DNA of 64,000 nucleotides from Bog-473 sp963763575 (GTDB taxonomy: Bacteria > Actinomycetota > Acidimicrobiia > Acidimicrobiales > RAAP-2): NCBI GenBank assembly GCA_963763575.1, contig CAVXPD010000004.1:1054001-1118000 (forward strand), in the 5' to 3' direction. The translations under genes were made by a program, and so were the position numbers. Positions 43,685 through 52,200 of this stretch are shown piece after piece; the stretch's first letter is position 1; each line of letters starts with the position of its first letter. The notes under the pieces were generated by a model. That model was not told the DNA's origin. It made no database searches and saw only the letters and a list, made by a program, of their open reading frames with translations.

Positions 43685-44454
43685 TTACGAACCGATCACG
43701 GGAGACGGGGGCCGAACCACCAGGTAATCCACGCCGACACTTGGATTGCTGAGGGCGGCCGCGAACACACCCGCCAGGACACTGGCTACCTCGTCAGGAT
43801 TCATCATCTGCTCGGTCATCAGGCCGTGGCGGGCGCACTCGTTCAGCGCACGGCCGAGGATCTCCGGGTCGAAGCCGTCCCCGAACTCCGTCGGGAACGT
43901 CGCCCCGATCGTCACCGTCGTGAAACGGACGAGCGGATGCTCCACCCGCAAGGCTTGGAGCAGTTGGTCGAGCGCGGCCTTGCTGGCGCCGTACGCGCCA
44001 AGGCCGTAGCGGGGGCGACCGACAGTCTCCGACGAGAGCACCGCGACCACCCCGTGGCGCGGCATGTTGCGGAGTGCCTCCTGCACGATGTGGTGCACGC
44101 CCAACACGTGGGTCTCGAACACGGTCGCCCAGTCGTCGGCTGTCGTGTCGGCCAGAGGCCGCAGGGGCGAGGATCCCGCACAGTAGAGGAGCAGGTCGAT
44201 TCCGCCAGAGCGGTCGTCGCCTCGGTGACGATGCGGGAGCAGTCAGCCGGTGCGCGCACGTCGCCGGTGACGACCACCGCCGCCGACGGCGCGCCATCGG
44301 CCAGCTCCGCCAGACGCTCGGCCCGGCGAGCGACGACGGCAACAGTGGCACCGCCGGCGATGGCCCGACTCGCGAAGGCGCGGCCGATACCCGCTGACGC
44401 TCCGACGACCAGGACGCGGCGGTCGGCCAACGAATCCGGCGGGGCGGCGCTCAT
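43685..44454 (-). pseudogene. Short-chain dehydrogenase, interrupted by a frameshift
   Basis: From ATG 44454 the first frame gives a normal SDR start (LVVGASAGIGRAF, VTGDVRAPAD) and then turns to nonsense near 44215. The next frame supplies the rest: GGIDLLLYCAG, WATVFETHVLGVHHIV, catalytic serine in VLSSETVG, YGASK, and the C-terminus. A single-base change near 44200-44215 restores a protein of about 256 residues. All active-site residues survive, so a recent mutation or an assembly error is as likely as true loss. The start overlaps the ligase stop (TGATG). Confidence 0.78.
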
Positions 44455-46025
44455 CAGGAGTTCGTGCGTGCCGCGCCAAACCGCTGCCGGAGCTGACAGG
44501 TGTCGATCTTCCCGGCGACCGTGCGGGGCAGCGTCTCCATCGTCTCCAGTTGCTCGGGCCATGCATGCCGGCGCAGGCCACAACTTTCCAGGAACGCACC
44601 GACACCGTCGAGGTCGAGCTGGCGCGCGGTGGGTACTAGCTCCAGAACAGCGCAGACACGCTCCCCGGTCCGGCTGTCCGGCAGTCCGAACACCGCTGCA
44701 TCGGCCACGTCCGGGTGTCCCCGGAGCAATTCCTCCACCTCGGCCGTGCCGATGTTCTCTCCATTGCGGATGACGACGTCCTTCAGCCGGCCCGTGATCC
44801 TGACGTACCCCTCCGCGTCAATCGTCCCGAGGTCGCCGGTGCGCAGCCACCCCTCGTCGTCGAAGGCGTGAGCGTTCAGGGAGGGGTCGACGTACCCGAG
44901 CATCATCTGCGGTGCCCTGGCCCGGAGCTCACCCTGCTCGCCCGCATCGCAGATCCGGCCGTCGGAGGAGACCGTCCTGAGTTGGACACCGGGAAGCGGG
45001 CTCCCCTCGGTCTCCGACAGCTGGTCGTCGCGGTCACTGGGCCGGCCCATGCTGAGGAGCGGTGCCTCGGTCAGTCCCCAACCCGACACGATGCCGGCGG
45101 CGCCGAGCTCGCGCCGTACGCGCTCGTGCAAGCCTGCGGGCTTCGGCGCGCCACCTCCCGGACAACACCGCAAATGCGGAAAGAGCGGCTCGTCGGGTCG
45201 CTGTGCCTGGACCTCCAGGTAGGCGAGATGGAACGCCGTGCCCGAACCCGCCATCGTCACGCCCTCGCGGGCGAGCACATCGGACGTGCGCTGCGGATGG
45301 AAGTTCTCGATGAGAATGAGCGTGGAGCCGGCCAGAAGGCCGGCCATGAGGTTGATCGGTCCGCCGATGTGCGCGATCGGGAATGCGATGCCGCTCCGAT
45401 CCTCGGACGTCATGGCCAGGTGCTCCACCATGCCGCGTGCAGCAGCGGCCAGCGCCGCGTCGCCGTGCCGGACGCCCTTGGGCAGGCCGCCCGTGCCCGA
45501 GGTGTAGAAGATCCACTGCGTCGCGCCCCAGTCGCGGCCTGTCTCGTGGGGGATACGTCGGGCGACCGGCAAAGCCGGGTCGCGGACCACTTCGTCGATG
45601 GTGAGGACGGCGGCACGCCCGCCGCGTGCGGACGCGAGGTCATGACAAAGGTCGAGATAGTCGAACGCGCGCCATCGTGGGGTCACGATGAAGGCGTCGA
45701 GCGCCGTCTCGTCGAGGATGTGTCCGATCTCCCGTTCCCGGTAGACAGGGATGACGGGTATCTGCACCGCGCCGAGGCGGCTCAGCGCCGTGGTCAATAC
45801 CAGCGCGTCTATCCCGGTCGGGAGGACCCATGACACCAGAGACCCGCGACCGATTCCGGCGTTACGGAGACGGTCCGCCACCCGCTGCGACGAGGCCCGG
45901 AACTCCTCGGCCGTCATCGTGTGGCCGGACTCGTCGACCAGGAGAGCGTTCCCGGGGCTGGCCCTCGCGCGCCACTCAACGAGCGAGCACAGTGTCTGGC
46001 CCCAGTCTCCCGGAGGCTCGGTCAC
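44454..46025 (-). CDS. AMP-dependent acyl-CoA synthetase
   Basis: This 523-residue adenylate-forming ligase has the phosphate loop YTSGTGGLPKGVRHG, WGLTEAPLLS for adenine binding, RTGDLG at the hinge and lysine in TVAGKIDTC. The loop has GG where TTG is usual. GTG 46025 overlaps the hydrolase stop (GTGA). It lies in a coupled series with the alpha/beta hydrolase, a FadD17-like ligase and crotonase genes. Substrate unknown. Confidence 0.9.
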   Translation of the reverse strand: MTEPPGDWGQTLCSLVEWRARASPGNALLVDESGHTMTAEEFRASSQRVADRLRNAGIGRGSLVSWVLPTGIDALVLTTALSRLGAVQIPVIPVYREREIGHILDETALDAFIVTPRWRAFDYLDLCHDLASARGGRAAVLTIDEVVRDPALPVARRIPHETGRDWGATQWIFYTSGTGGLPKGVRHGDAALAAAARGMVEHLAMTSEDRSGIAFPIAHIGGPINLMAGLLAGSTLILIENFHPQRTSDVLAREGVTMAGSGTAFHLAYLEVQAQRPDEPLFPHLRCCPGGGAPKPAGLHERVRRELGAAGIVSGWGLTEAPLLSMGRPSDRDDQLSETEGSPLPGVQLRTVSSDGRICDAGEQGELRARAPQMMLGYVDPSLNAHAFDDEGWLRTGDLGTIDAEGYVRITGRLKDVVIRNGENIGTAEVEELLRGHPDVADAAVFGLPDSRTGERVCAVLELVPTARQLDLDGVGAFLESCGLRRHAWPEQLETMETLPRTVAGKIDTCQLRQRFGAARTNS

Positions 46026-46768
46026 CGCGTGTCGCTGCAGCACTCGTCGATCACGGCCGCCAGCTCGGCCGGATGCGTGTCGTACGAGCGGTGCCCGGCG
46101 TCGAGGTCGATCACCTGCGCCCCGCCCATGGCCGTGATCATTCGGTCCGCCAGTTCGGGAGGGATCACCTTGTCCCGCAGCGCACGCACGTAGACCCGAG
46201 GCACATCGGCGGGGAACCCCGCCCACGACACCGTTTCGAAGAGGACGAGGGGAGCTTCGAGGCCCAGGCGCGGCCCGTTCTCGACGATCTCGAGGTTGGT
46301 CTCGATGGGAGGCTCGCCGGGCCGAAGGCCGCCGATGGTCCGCCCTCGCGCCGAGTCCAACGTGAGCTCCCGATGGTCGCTCGCGAGAGTCCGGATGTCG
46401 TCGCGGAGGTAGTCGAGCGGGCGTTCGCCGTCCGCCGGCACAGTGGCCGAGACGAAGACCAGCCCCTGCAGCACGGGCACCGATCGGGCGGCCAATGCCG
46501 CCGCGACCCCGGGAAGGACGTACCCGCCGGAGGAATGCCCGACCAGCACAACCTCCGTGAGCCCGGCCGCCTCGATGTCCGCTACCACCGAGGTGACCCA
46601 GTCGCCGATCGTGACCTCGGCCAGGTCGGCCGGTCTGTAGCGCCGTCCCGGCAGGTCCACGGCGACGGAGGGAGAGGCCATCTGGCTGCGCACCTGGTCC
46701 CACATGGTGGAGGTGAGCGTCCCGCCGTGCACCAACACGGCGACGCCGATCGGGCCGTCCGTGCTCAC
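46022..46768 (-). CDS. Alpha/beta hydrolase
   Basis: This 248-residue hydrolase has the oxyanion region VLVHGGTLTSTMW, the nucleophile elbow GHSSGG (Ser near residue 80) and a C-terminal catalytic histidine in DAGHRSYD. It resembles small esterases and C-C hydrolases of the salicylate-esterase-like type. GTG 46768 overlaps the upstream ligase stop. It could release a carboxylic acid that one of the flanking ligases then activates. Confidence 0.88.
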   Translation of the reverse strand: MSTDGPIGVAVLVHGGTLTSTMWDQVRSQMASPSVAVDLPGRRYRPADLAEVTIGDWVTSVVADIEAAGLTEVVLVGHSSGGYVLPGVAAALAARSVPVLQGLVFVSATVPADGERPLDYLRDDIRTLASDHRELTLDSARGRTIGGLRPGEPPIETNLEIVENGPRLGLEAPLVLFETVSWAGFPADVPRVYVRALRDKVIPPELADRMITAMGGAQVIDLDAGHRSYDTHPAELAAVIDECCSDTR

Positions 46769-48378
46769 GGCGATGCCTCGGCCCGTGCGCGTGGGTCATA
46801 GGCCAGCGCCCCACCGCTGCGGAACTCGTAGACGGGATCGCCGCAGTCGAGGCCCTCCATGCGGAGCTGTCGGACGAGGATTTTGGACGTCGCGGTGGTC
46901 GGCAGCGTCGGCGATACCCGCACGTAGCGCGGCACCCATTTGCGGCCGAGGTCCGTTTGTTCCGCAAGGAAAGCGCCGAAGGACTCCCCGTCGAACGTCG
47001 CCCCGGGTCGCAGCTGCACCGCCGCCATCACCTGGTCGCCGACGGTCGGGTCGGGCACGGCGTAGACGGCGGAGACGACCACGTCGGGGTGGCGGTCGAC
47101 GATACGCACCACTGGCGCAGCGGCGAAGTTCTCGCCGTCCACCCGCAACCAGTCGTCGCCGCGGCCGGCGAAGTAGAGATAGCCCTCGGCATCCTTGTAG
47201 GCGAGGTCACTCGACCAGTACCACCCGTCGCGGATCCGGGCCCGGTCGGCTTCCTCGTTGTCCCAGTAGCCCTCGAAGTTGGCCGGCACGGAGTCCGACA
47301 CGATCTCGCCCACCGCCTCCAGCGCGTTGAGGAGACGCCCGCCGTCGGCGAACCGCGCCACTGCGCACTCATGGCCGTCCTGATCGACGACCAGCACGCC
47401 CGGCGGGGCCGGGCCGAGCGCGCCCGGCGGCGTCTCCGGGCTGCGCGAGATCGCGATACCCCCCTCGGTCGATCCGTAGTTCTCGGAAACGGCACAGCCG
47501 AACCGCCGGGCGAACCGGTCGACGTCGCCCGGTGCAGCCTCGTTCCCGAACACGTCACGGAGCGTGCTCGCCGCGTCGTCGGACCGCTCGGGGGTGGCCA
47601 GGACGTAGGAGAGCGGGCGTCCCACGTAGTTCCAGTAGGTCACGCGGTGGCGGCGCACGTCGGGGAGGAAGCCTGAGGCGGAGAAGCGCCCCCCGGTGGG
47701 AAGGGCGATGGTGGCGCCGCCGACCACCGCCGGAGCCCAGCCTGACATGAGGCAGTTCGAGTGGAAGAGGGGCATGGACAGGTAGCAGCAGCTGTCGGAG
47801 TCGAACCCGTAACGCTGGGCCAACGAGGCGCCGATGACGACCATCCGGCCCTGGGTGCACCGGCACGCCTTGGGCGAGCCCGAGGTCCCCGAGGTGAAGA
47901 TGAGGTAGCCCAGCGTGACGTCCTCGACGGTGTCGACGTCGGGCATGTCGGCGGCCGCCGGAAGGGCCGGGTCGCCGTCGACCAGGCAGACACGGGGATT
48001 GTCCGCGGCGGCGATGCCGATGGCCGGGCCGAGGTCGAGACCCTCGACAAGCGCGAGATGGGTGCGGTCGGTCACCAGAAGCTGACAACGCGTGAAGTCC
48101 AGTTCACTCGCGAGGGCGGGACCGGGGTGCGTGGGGTTGGCCCCCACGTAGACCGCACCGGACAGCGCACACGCACCCAGCCAGAAGAGATGCTCCGGGA
48201 CGTTGTCCAACAGGACACCGACGTGGGGTGGTCCGGCGGTGCGCAGACCGGACCACCAGGCGGCGCGCCGGGCTGCCTTGGCGACCACGGCGCTCCAGGA
48301 CCATTCGGAGTCCTCGTAGCGGAGGCCGGCGGTGTCGTCGCCCGCCCGGGCCGCCCAGGCGTCGGCCATCGACCTCAT
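46765..48378 (-). CDS. FadD17-like acyl-CoA synthetase
   Basis: This 537-residue paralogue of the ligase at 20053-21666 has the same length and characteristic segments: HVGVLLDNVPEH, FTSGTSGSPKACRCTQGR, FSASGFLPDVRRH, YGSTEGGIAISR, RVDGENFAAAPV, and C-terminal lysine in TATSKILVRQ. It resembles mycobacterial FadD17 throughout. ATG 48378 overlaps the crotonase stop (ATGA). A bulky acyl or steroid-side-chain-like acid is a reasonable guess for the substrate. Confidence 0.9.
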   Translation of the reverse strand: MRSMADAWAARAGDDTAGLRYEDSEWSWSAVVAKAARRAAWWSGLRTAGPPHVGVLLDNVPEHLFWLGACALSGAVYVGANPTHPGPALASELDFTRCQLLVTDRTHLALVEGLDLGPAIGIAAADNPRVCLVDGDPALPAAADMPDVDTVEDVTLGYLIFTSGTSGSPKACRCTQGRMVVIGASLAQRYGFDSDSCCYLSMPLFHSNCLMSGWAPAVVGGATIALPTGGRFSASGFLPDVRRHRVTYWNYVGRPLSYVLATPERSDDAASTLRDVFGNEAAPGDVDRFARRFGCAVSENYGSTEGGIAISRSPETPPGALGPAPPGVLVVDQDGHECAVARFADGGRLLNALEAVGEIVSDSVPANFEGYWDNEEADRARIRDGWYWSSDLAYKDAEGYLYFAGRGDDWLRVDGENFAAAPVVRIVDRHPDVVVSAVYAVPDPTVGDQVMAAVQLRPGATFDGESFGAFLAEQTDLGRKWVPRYVRVSPTLPTTATSKILVRQLRMEGLDCGDPVYEFRSGGALAYDPRARAEASP

Positions 48379-49151
48379 CGGCCCGTCCTCCTCGGCCGCC
48401 CGAGGCGTTCGCGCAGCTCGCCCAGGGAAGCCTGGAACGCCGGCCGTTCCATCGACCATCGCTGCGCAGCGAGCTCGAGGTCGATGGCGGCCGCCGGTCC
48501 GTCCACCGCCGGAACCGACGCGATGGTGTGCTTGGTCCTCGACACCAGCTCAGGATCTCGCGACGCCGCTTTCTCCGCCAGCCGGCCGGCCTCCGCGGCC
48601 AGGTCGTCGGCATCCACACATCGCCAGACCAGCCCGCGACGCGCGGCCTCCTCGCCTTCGAGCACCTCTCCGAAGAGCGCCAGCGCGGCCGCGCCCTGCC
48701 TCCCGAGCAGCCGCTCGAGCCGCCAGAGCACGCCCCCGCCCGGGTGGATGGCCACGTCGAGGAAGCGGAGATCGAAGCGCGACGCAGGCGTGCAGATGGC
48801 CAGGTCGCAGCAGAGGAACAGTGTGATACCCGCGCCGATCGCCGCGCCGTCGATCGCCGCCACGGTGGGCATCGGTGCCTCGTCCAGGGCGTGGAAGGCC
48901 CGGTAGATCTCCTCGAGCCCGACCTTGGGCTCGAGGAGTTCGTCGACCGACCCGCCGGCGCAGAAGACGGGTGGGGTGTTGCGCAGCACCAGCGCACGCG
49001 AGCCGCGGGCCGCCGCACGATCGACCGCCTCGCTCAGCGCGCGGACCAGGTCCCACGAGAGCGCGTTGCGCGCCGCGGGATCGTCCAGCACGACGGTCGT
49101 GATCCCGTCGGACTCCTCCACACGGACGGGTCTGCCCGGGATACCTGTCAC
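48375..49151 (-). CDS. Crotonase-fold protein lacking both hydratase glutamates
   Basis: This crotonase-superfamily protein of about 258 residues has the oxyanion-hole segments VFCAGGSVDELL and AIGAGITLFLCCDLAI. In enoyl-CoA hydratases the second segment carries Glu (GGGxE), but here it is Thr. The second catalytic Glu of the FxxPE motif is also missing (RFDLRFLDVAIHPGGG). It is thus unlikely to hydrate enoyl-CoA and may be an isomerase, ring-opening or thioester-hydrolysing member. GTG 49151 gives the usual length; ATG 49184 would overlap the SDR gene by 17 bases. Confidence 0.85.
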   Translation of the reverse strand: MTGIPGRPVRVEESDGITTVVLDDPAARNALSWDLVRALSEAVDRAAARGSRALVLRNTPPVFCAGGSVDELLEPKVGLEEIYRAFHALDEAPMPTVAAIDGAAIGAGITLFLCCDLAICTPASRFDLRFLDVAIHPGGGVLWRLERLLGRQGAAALALFGEVLEGEEAARRGLVWRCVDADDLAAEAGRLAEKAASRDPELVSRTKHTIASVPAVDGPAAAIDLELAAQRWSMERPAFQASLGELRERLGRPRRTGR

Positions 49152-49167
49152 AGCCAGCGAGCCACGC

Positions 49168-50055
49168 TCAACGGGCGCGGGCATCGGGGTCGAAGGGCGG
49201 GCGGCCCATCTGGTCGCGCACCGTGACCACCGGCGGATTCGTCAGCACGCGTCGCTGCCAATTGGCGCCGTCCACGACGAGCACGTGGCCCGAGATGAAC
49301 CGGGCGTACGGCGAGGCGAGAAAGGTGGCCGCCCACCCGAGCTCGCGGAGCCGACCCACGCGCAGCGCCGGCTGGCATTCGTCCTTGTCGCTCGTGCGGT
49401 CGAGGTTGCCCTTGATGTCCGCCGTCATGTCCTCGTGGGGGAAGAGACCGGGGACGAGCCCGTTCACCGCGATCCCGTAAGGGCCCCACTCCACGGCCAG
49501 GGTCTCGACCATGTTCTTCACCCCGGCCTTGGCCGCGGCCGAATGGGCGAAGCCGGGGCCGCCCGTCCAGGCGTACGAGGCACCGACGTCGATGATCGAC
49601 CCCGGCGTGCCGGCGGCGATGTGGCGACGCGCGAACTCGCGCGAGCAGAAGAACGTCCCGTTGAGGGTGATGTCGACCACCGTCCGCCATGCGTTGGGCG
49701 ACATGTCCTCCGCGGGCACCGGGAAGTTCGCCGCCGCGTTGTTGACCAGCACGGCGGGCGGGCCGAACGCCGCCTCCGCGGCATCGAAGGCGGCGGCGAT
49801 CTGCTCGGGCTCGCGTATGTCACACGTGACTCCGAGGGCTCGGCCTCCCACCTCGGACACGGCGGCGGTGCCGGCGTCGAGGTGCTCCTGGCTCCGGCTC
49901 GCCACGACCACCGCGGCGCCGAGGCGGGCGAATTCGACGGCGATGGCCTTGCCGAGCCCGGTGCCGGCGCCGGTCACCAGGACGGGCACACCGTCGAACG
50001 TCCCCGACGGCAACGCGGTCGCTCCGGGGGGCGGGGGTTCGGGCAGTCCGGGCAT
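49168..50055 (-). CDS. SDR of the 2,4-dienoyl-CoA reductase type
   Basis: This 295-residue SDR has the cofactor site VTGAGTGLGKA and NNAAANFPVPAEDMSPN, which matches the NNAAGNF feature of dienoyl-CoA reductases. The active-site tyrosine of YxxxK is replaced by histidine (FAHSAAAKAGV), as in peroxisomal-type 2,4-dienoyl-CoA reductases. The late GLFPHEDM loop and the long C-terminal tail also fit. It would remove a conjugated double bond from an acyl-CoA using NADPH. It lies between two crotonase genes, one base from the upstream gene. Confidence 0.85.
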   Translation of the reverse strand: MPGLPEPPPPGATALPSGTFDGVPVLVTGAGTGLGKAIAVEFARLGAAVVVASRSQEHLDAGTAAVSEVGGRALGVTCDIREPEQIAAAFDAAEAAFGPPAVLVNNAAANFPVPAEDMSPNAWRTVVDITLNGTFFCSREFARRHIAAGTPGSIIDVGASYAWTGGPGFAHSAAAKAGVKNMVETLAVEWGPYGIAVNGLVPGLFPHEDMTADIKGNLDRTSDKDECQPALRVGRLRELGWAATFLASPYARFISGHVLVVDGANWQRRVLTNPPVVTVRDQMGRPPFDPDARAR

Positions 50056-50056
50056 G

Positions 50057-50836
50057 TCAGGTCCCCTTGTAGGCGGGCGGGCGGTCCTCCGCCCGTGCCG
50101 CCCGCATCTCTGCCATGTCGTCGGATCGGGCGATGAAGGTCTGGGCGATCATCTCCTCGTCCATGGACGTGATCACTTCGGGCAGGGCCAGGTGAGCCAG
50201 GATTCGCCGCGCCGCGCGCACCGTCACGGCGGGCGCCTCCGCGATCTTCACGGCGATCGAGCGGACCTCCTCGTCCAAGCGCTCAGGCGGCACCACGCGC
50301 GAGACCACCCCGTGCCCGAGCGCCTCGTCGGCCTCCATCACCCTCCCGGTAAGCACCATGTCGGCCGCGACACCGTGCCCGCACATCTGGAAGAGGCGGG
50401 CGACGCCGCCGGTGTCGGGGATGACGCCGTGGCCGACCTCGGGCAGCATGAACCGGGCGCCCTCGGCGGCCACCCGGATGTCACACAGCAAGGCTCGCTG
50501 GAACGACGCGCCGATGGCCCAGCCCCCGAGCGCGACGACGATCGGCGCGTCGAGCTCGAAGATGGCGCGGATGCCGCGGTGCCCGCGGCGCATCAACTCG
50601 TGATGGGTCATCCCCGCGTCGGCCCCACCGAGCGCGCCGACGTCGCGGCCGGAGGAGAAGGACTTACCCTCGCCGCGCCAGATGACCGCACGGACGTCCG
50701 CCAAGGTTCGCAACTCGGCCAGGACGTCGAAAAGCTGGGCGTCCATGGCGTCGTCGAAGGCGTTGTGCTTCTCCGGGTTGTCGTTGGTGATGGTGGCGAT
50801 CGCACCGTCGACCTCGAGCCGCACCGTTCCGGCCAC
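50057..50836 (-). CDS. Enoyl-CoA hydratase/isomerase family protein
   Basis: This 259-residue crotonase-fold protein has FSSGRDVGALGG and AIGASFQRALLCDIRV as oxyanion-hole segments. The first hydratase Glu is Gln here, while the second is kept (MLPEVGHGVIPDTGG). A one-Glu arrangement is common in isomerases and other non-hydratase crotonases. GTG 50836 follows GAAGGAG. It is first in the minus-strand unit that continues to the frameshifted SDR at 43.7 kb, and divergent from a CoA-transferase gene. Confidence 0.87.
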   Translation of the reverse strand: MAGTVRLEVDGAIATITNDNPEKHNAFDDAMDAQLFDVLAELRTLADVRAVIWRGEGKSFSSGRDVGALGGADAGMTHHELMRRGHRGIRAIFELDAPIVVALGGWAIGASFQRALLCDIRVAAEGARFMLPEVGHGVIPDTGGVARLFQMCGHGVAADMVLTGRVMEADEALGHGVVSRVVPPERLDEEVRSIAVKIAEAPAVTVRAARRILAHLALPEVITSMDEEMIAQTFIARSDDMAEMRAARAEDRPPAYKGT

Positions 50837-50938
50837 CGTGACGCTCCTTCACTGCCTCGTGCTCTGCCCTTGCCCACGGGTACCGTCACGCCGTCGCGCG
50901 ATGCCACGGAGCCGGCGGGAAGATCCTGAAAATCAGAT

Positions 50939-50956
50939 ACCATATACAAATATGGT
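50939..50956. promoter_or_regulatory. 18-bp palindrome overlapping a start codon
   Basis: ACCATAT-ACAA-ATATGGT has perfect 7-base arms. Its right arm contains the ATG (50952-50954) of the CoA-transferase. A bound repressor would block the start site directly and, from about 100 bases away, the divergent crotonase promoter. No regulator gene is adjacent. Confidence 0.65.
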
Positions 50957-52190
50957 CGAAGTGGCCGCTGAGCCTTCGGACCGGCGGTCGTCTGGCCCGC
51001 TGACGGGCATCCGGGTGTTGGCCCTCGAGCAGATGCAGGCGTTGCCGTTCGCCACCCAGCTGCTGGCTCGGCTCGGTGCCGACGTGGTGAAGGTGGAACC
51101 GCCGGGAGGTGAACTGGGCCGCAGCTCCCAGCCGTCGGTACCCGATCCCGAAGGGCGCCCGATGGGCGCCACCTTCCTGCGGAACAACCTCGGGAAGCGC
51201 AGCATCTGCATCGACCTGAAGAACCCCGCCGGGCGCCAGCTGGTGCTCGACATGGCCCCCCGTTTCGACGTGATCGCCGAGAACTTCCGCGCCGGAGCCA
51301 TGTCCAAGTTGGGCCTCGGCTTCGAGGACTTCGTCGGCGTCAGCCCGCGCTGCGTCTACGTCTCGGTGTCGGGATTCGGGAACGTGACCACGTCCCCCTA
51401 CCGCGACCGGATGGCCTTCGCCCCCATCGTCGAGGCCATGTCGGGCATCTATGCCATGAAACAGAAGGGGGACCAACCGCCGGAGGCCTCGCCCGTGGGC
51501 GGTCTGGGCGACATCAGTGCCGCGCTGTTTGCCACCGTTGGCCTCCTGGCCGCGTTGCGCGAACGCGACCGGACCGGCCAGGCCCAGCATGTCGACGTGG
51601 CCATGTTCGACTCCGTGCTCGCCATGACCGACATCGTGTCCAACTTCTGGTCGATGGGCCTGAAGAACGGAGAGGTGGGCCCGCTGATCAACGACGGATT
51701 CCGGGCCGGCGACGGCTGGATCATCGTCCAGGTGACCCGCGAGCACTACTTCGAACGCCTGGCTGACATTGTCGGTCACCCGGAATGGCGGACCGACGAC
51801 CGTCTGTCCACACGGCAGGGATGGGTCGACCACCTCGAGGACGTGATCCGTCCCGCCATCGAGCAGTGGGCATCCGACAAGACGCGGGAGCAGGCCTGTG
51901 CCGAACTCGGCGCCGCCGGCATCGCCGCGGGGCCGTGTCTGCGCGACGAAGAGCTCGTGGACGACCCGCACGTGGACGCGCACGGCATGCTCGTCGGCAT
52001 CGACCGGCCGCAGGGAGGGGGCCGGCCGGTGCTCACCCCGGGCAATCCGGTGCGGATCCTCACCGCGCCCGGCACACCGGACACGCGTGTGCCTTGGGTG
52101 GGCGAGGACACCGACGACGTCTTGGCCAAGGAGCTCGGGCTGTCCATCGACGAGGTGGCTGACCTGCGCGCCGGCGGCGTCGTCGCGTAG
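50952..52190 (+). CDS. CaiB/BaiF family CoA-transferase
   Basis: This 412-residue class III CoA-transferase has IRVLALEQMQALPFATQLLARLGADVVKVEPPGG and NNLGKRSICIDLKNP. No Shine-Dalgarno is visible before ATG 50952, and an operator-like palindrome covers the start, so leaderless translation is possible. It opens a plus-strand unit with a FadD3-like ligase, a thiolase-like protein and a DUF35 protein: activation followed by cleavage. Confidence 0.9.
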   Translation: MVEVAAEPSDRRSSGPLTGIRVLALEQMQALPFATQLLARLGADVVKVEPPGGELGRSSQPSVPDPEGRPMGATFLRNNLGKRSICIDLKNPAGRQLVLDMAPRFDVIAENFRAGAMSKLGLGFEDFVGVSPRCVYVSVSGFGNVTTSPYRDRMAFAPIVEAMSGIYAMKQKGDQPPEASPVGGLGDISAALFATVGLLAALRERDRTGQAQHVDVAMFDSVLAMTDIVSNFWSMGLKNGEVGPLINDGFRAGDGWIIVQVTREHYFERLADIVGHPEWRTDDRLSTRQGWVDHLEDVIRPAIEQWASDKTREQACAELGAAGIAAGPCLRDEELVDDPHVDAHGMLVGIDRPQGGGRPVLTPGNPVRILTAPGTPDTRVPWVGEDTDDVLAKELGLSIDEVADLRAGGVVA

Positions 52191-52200
52191 CGCGGAACGG

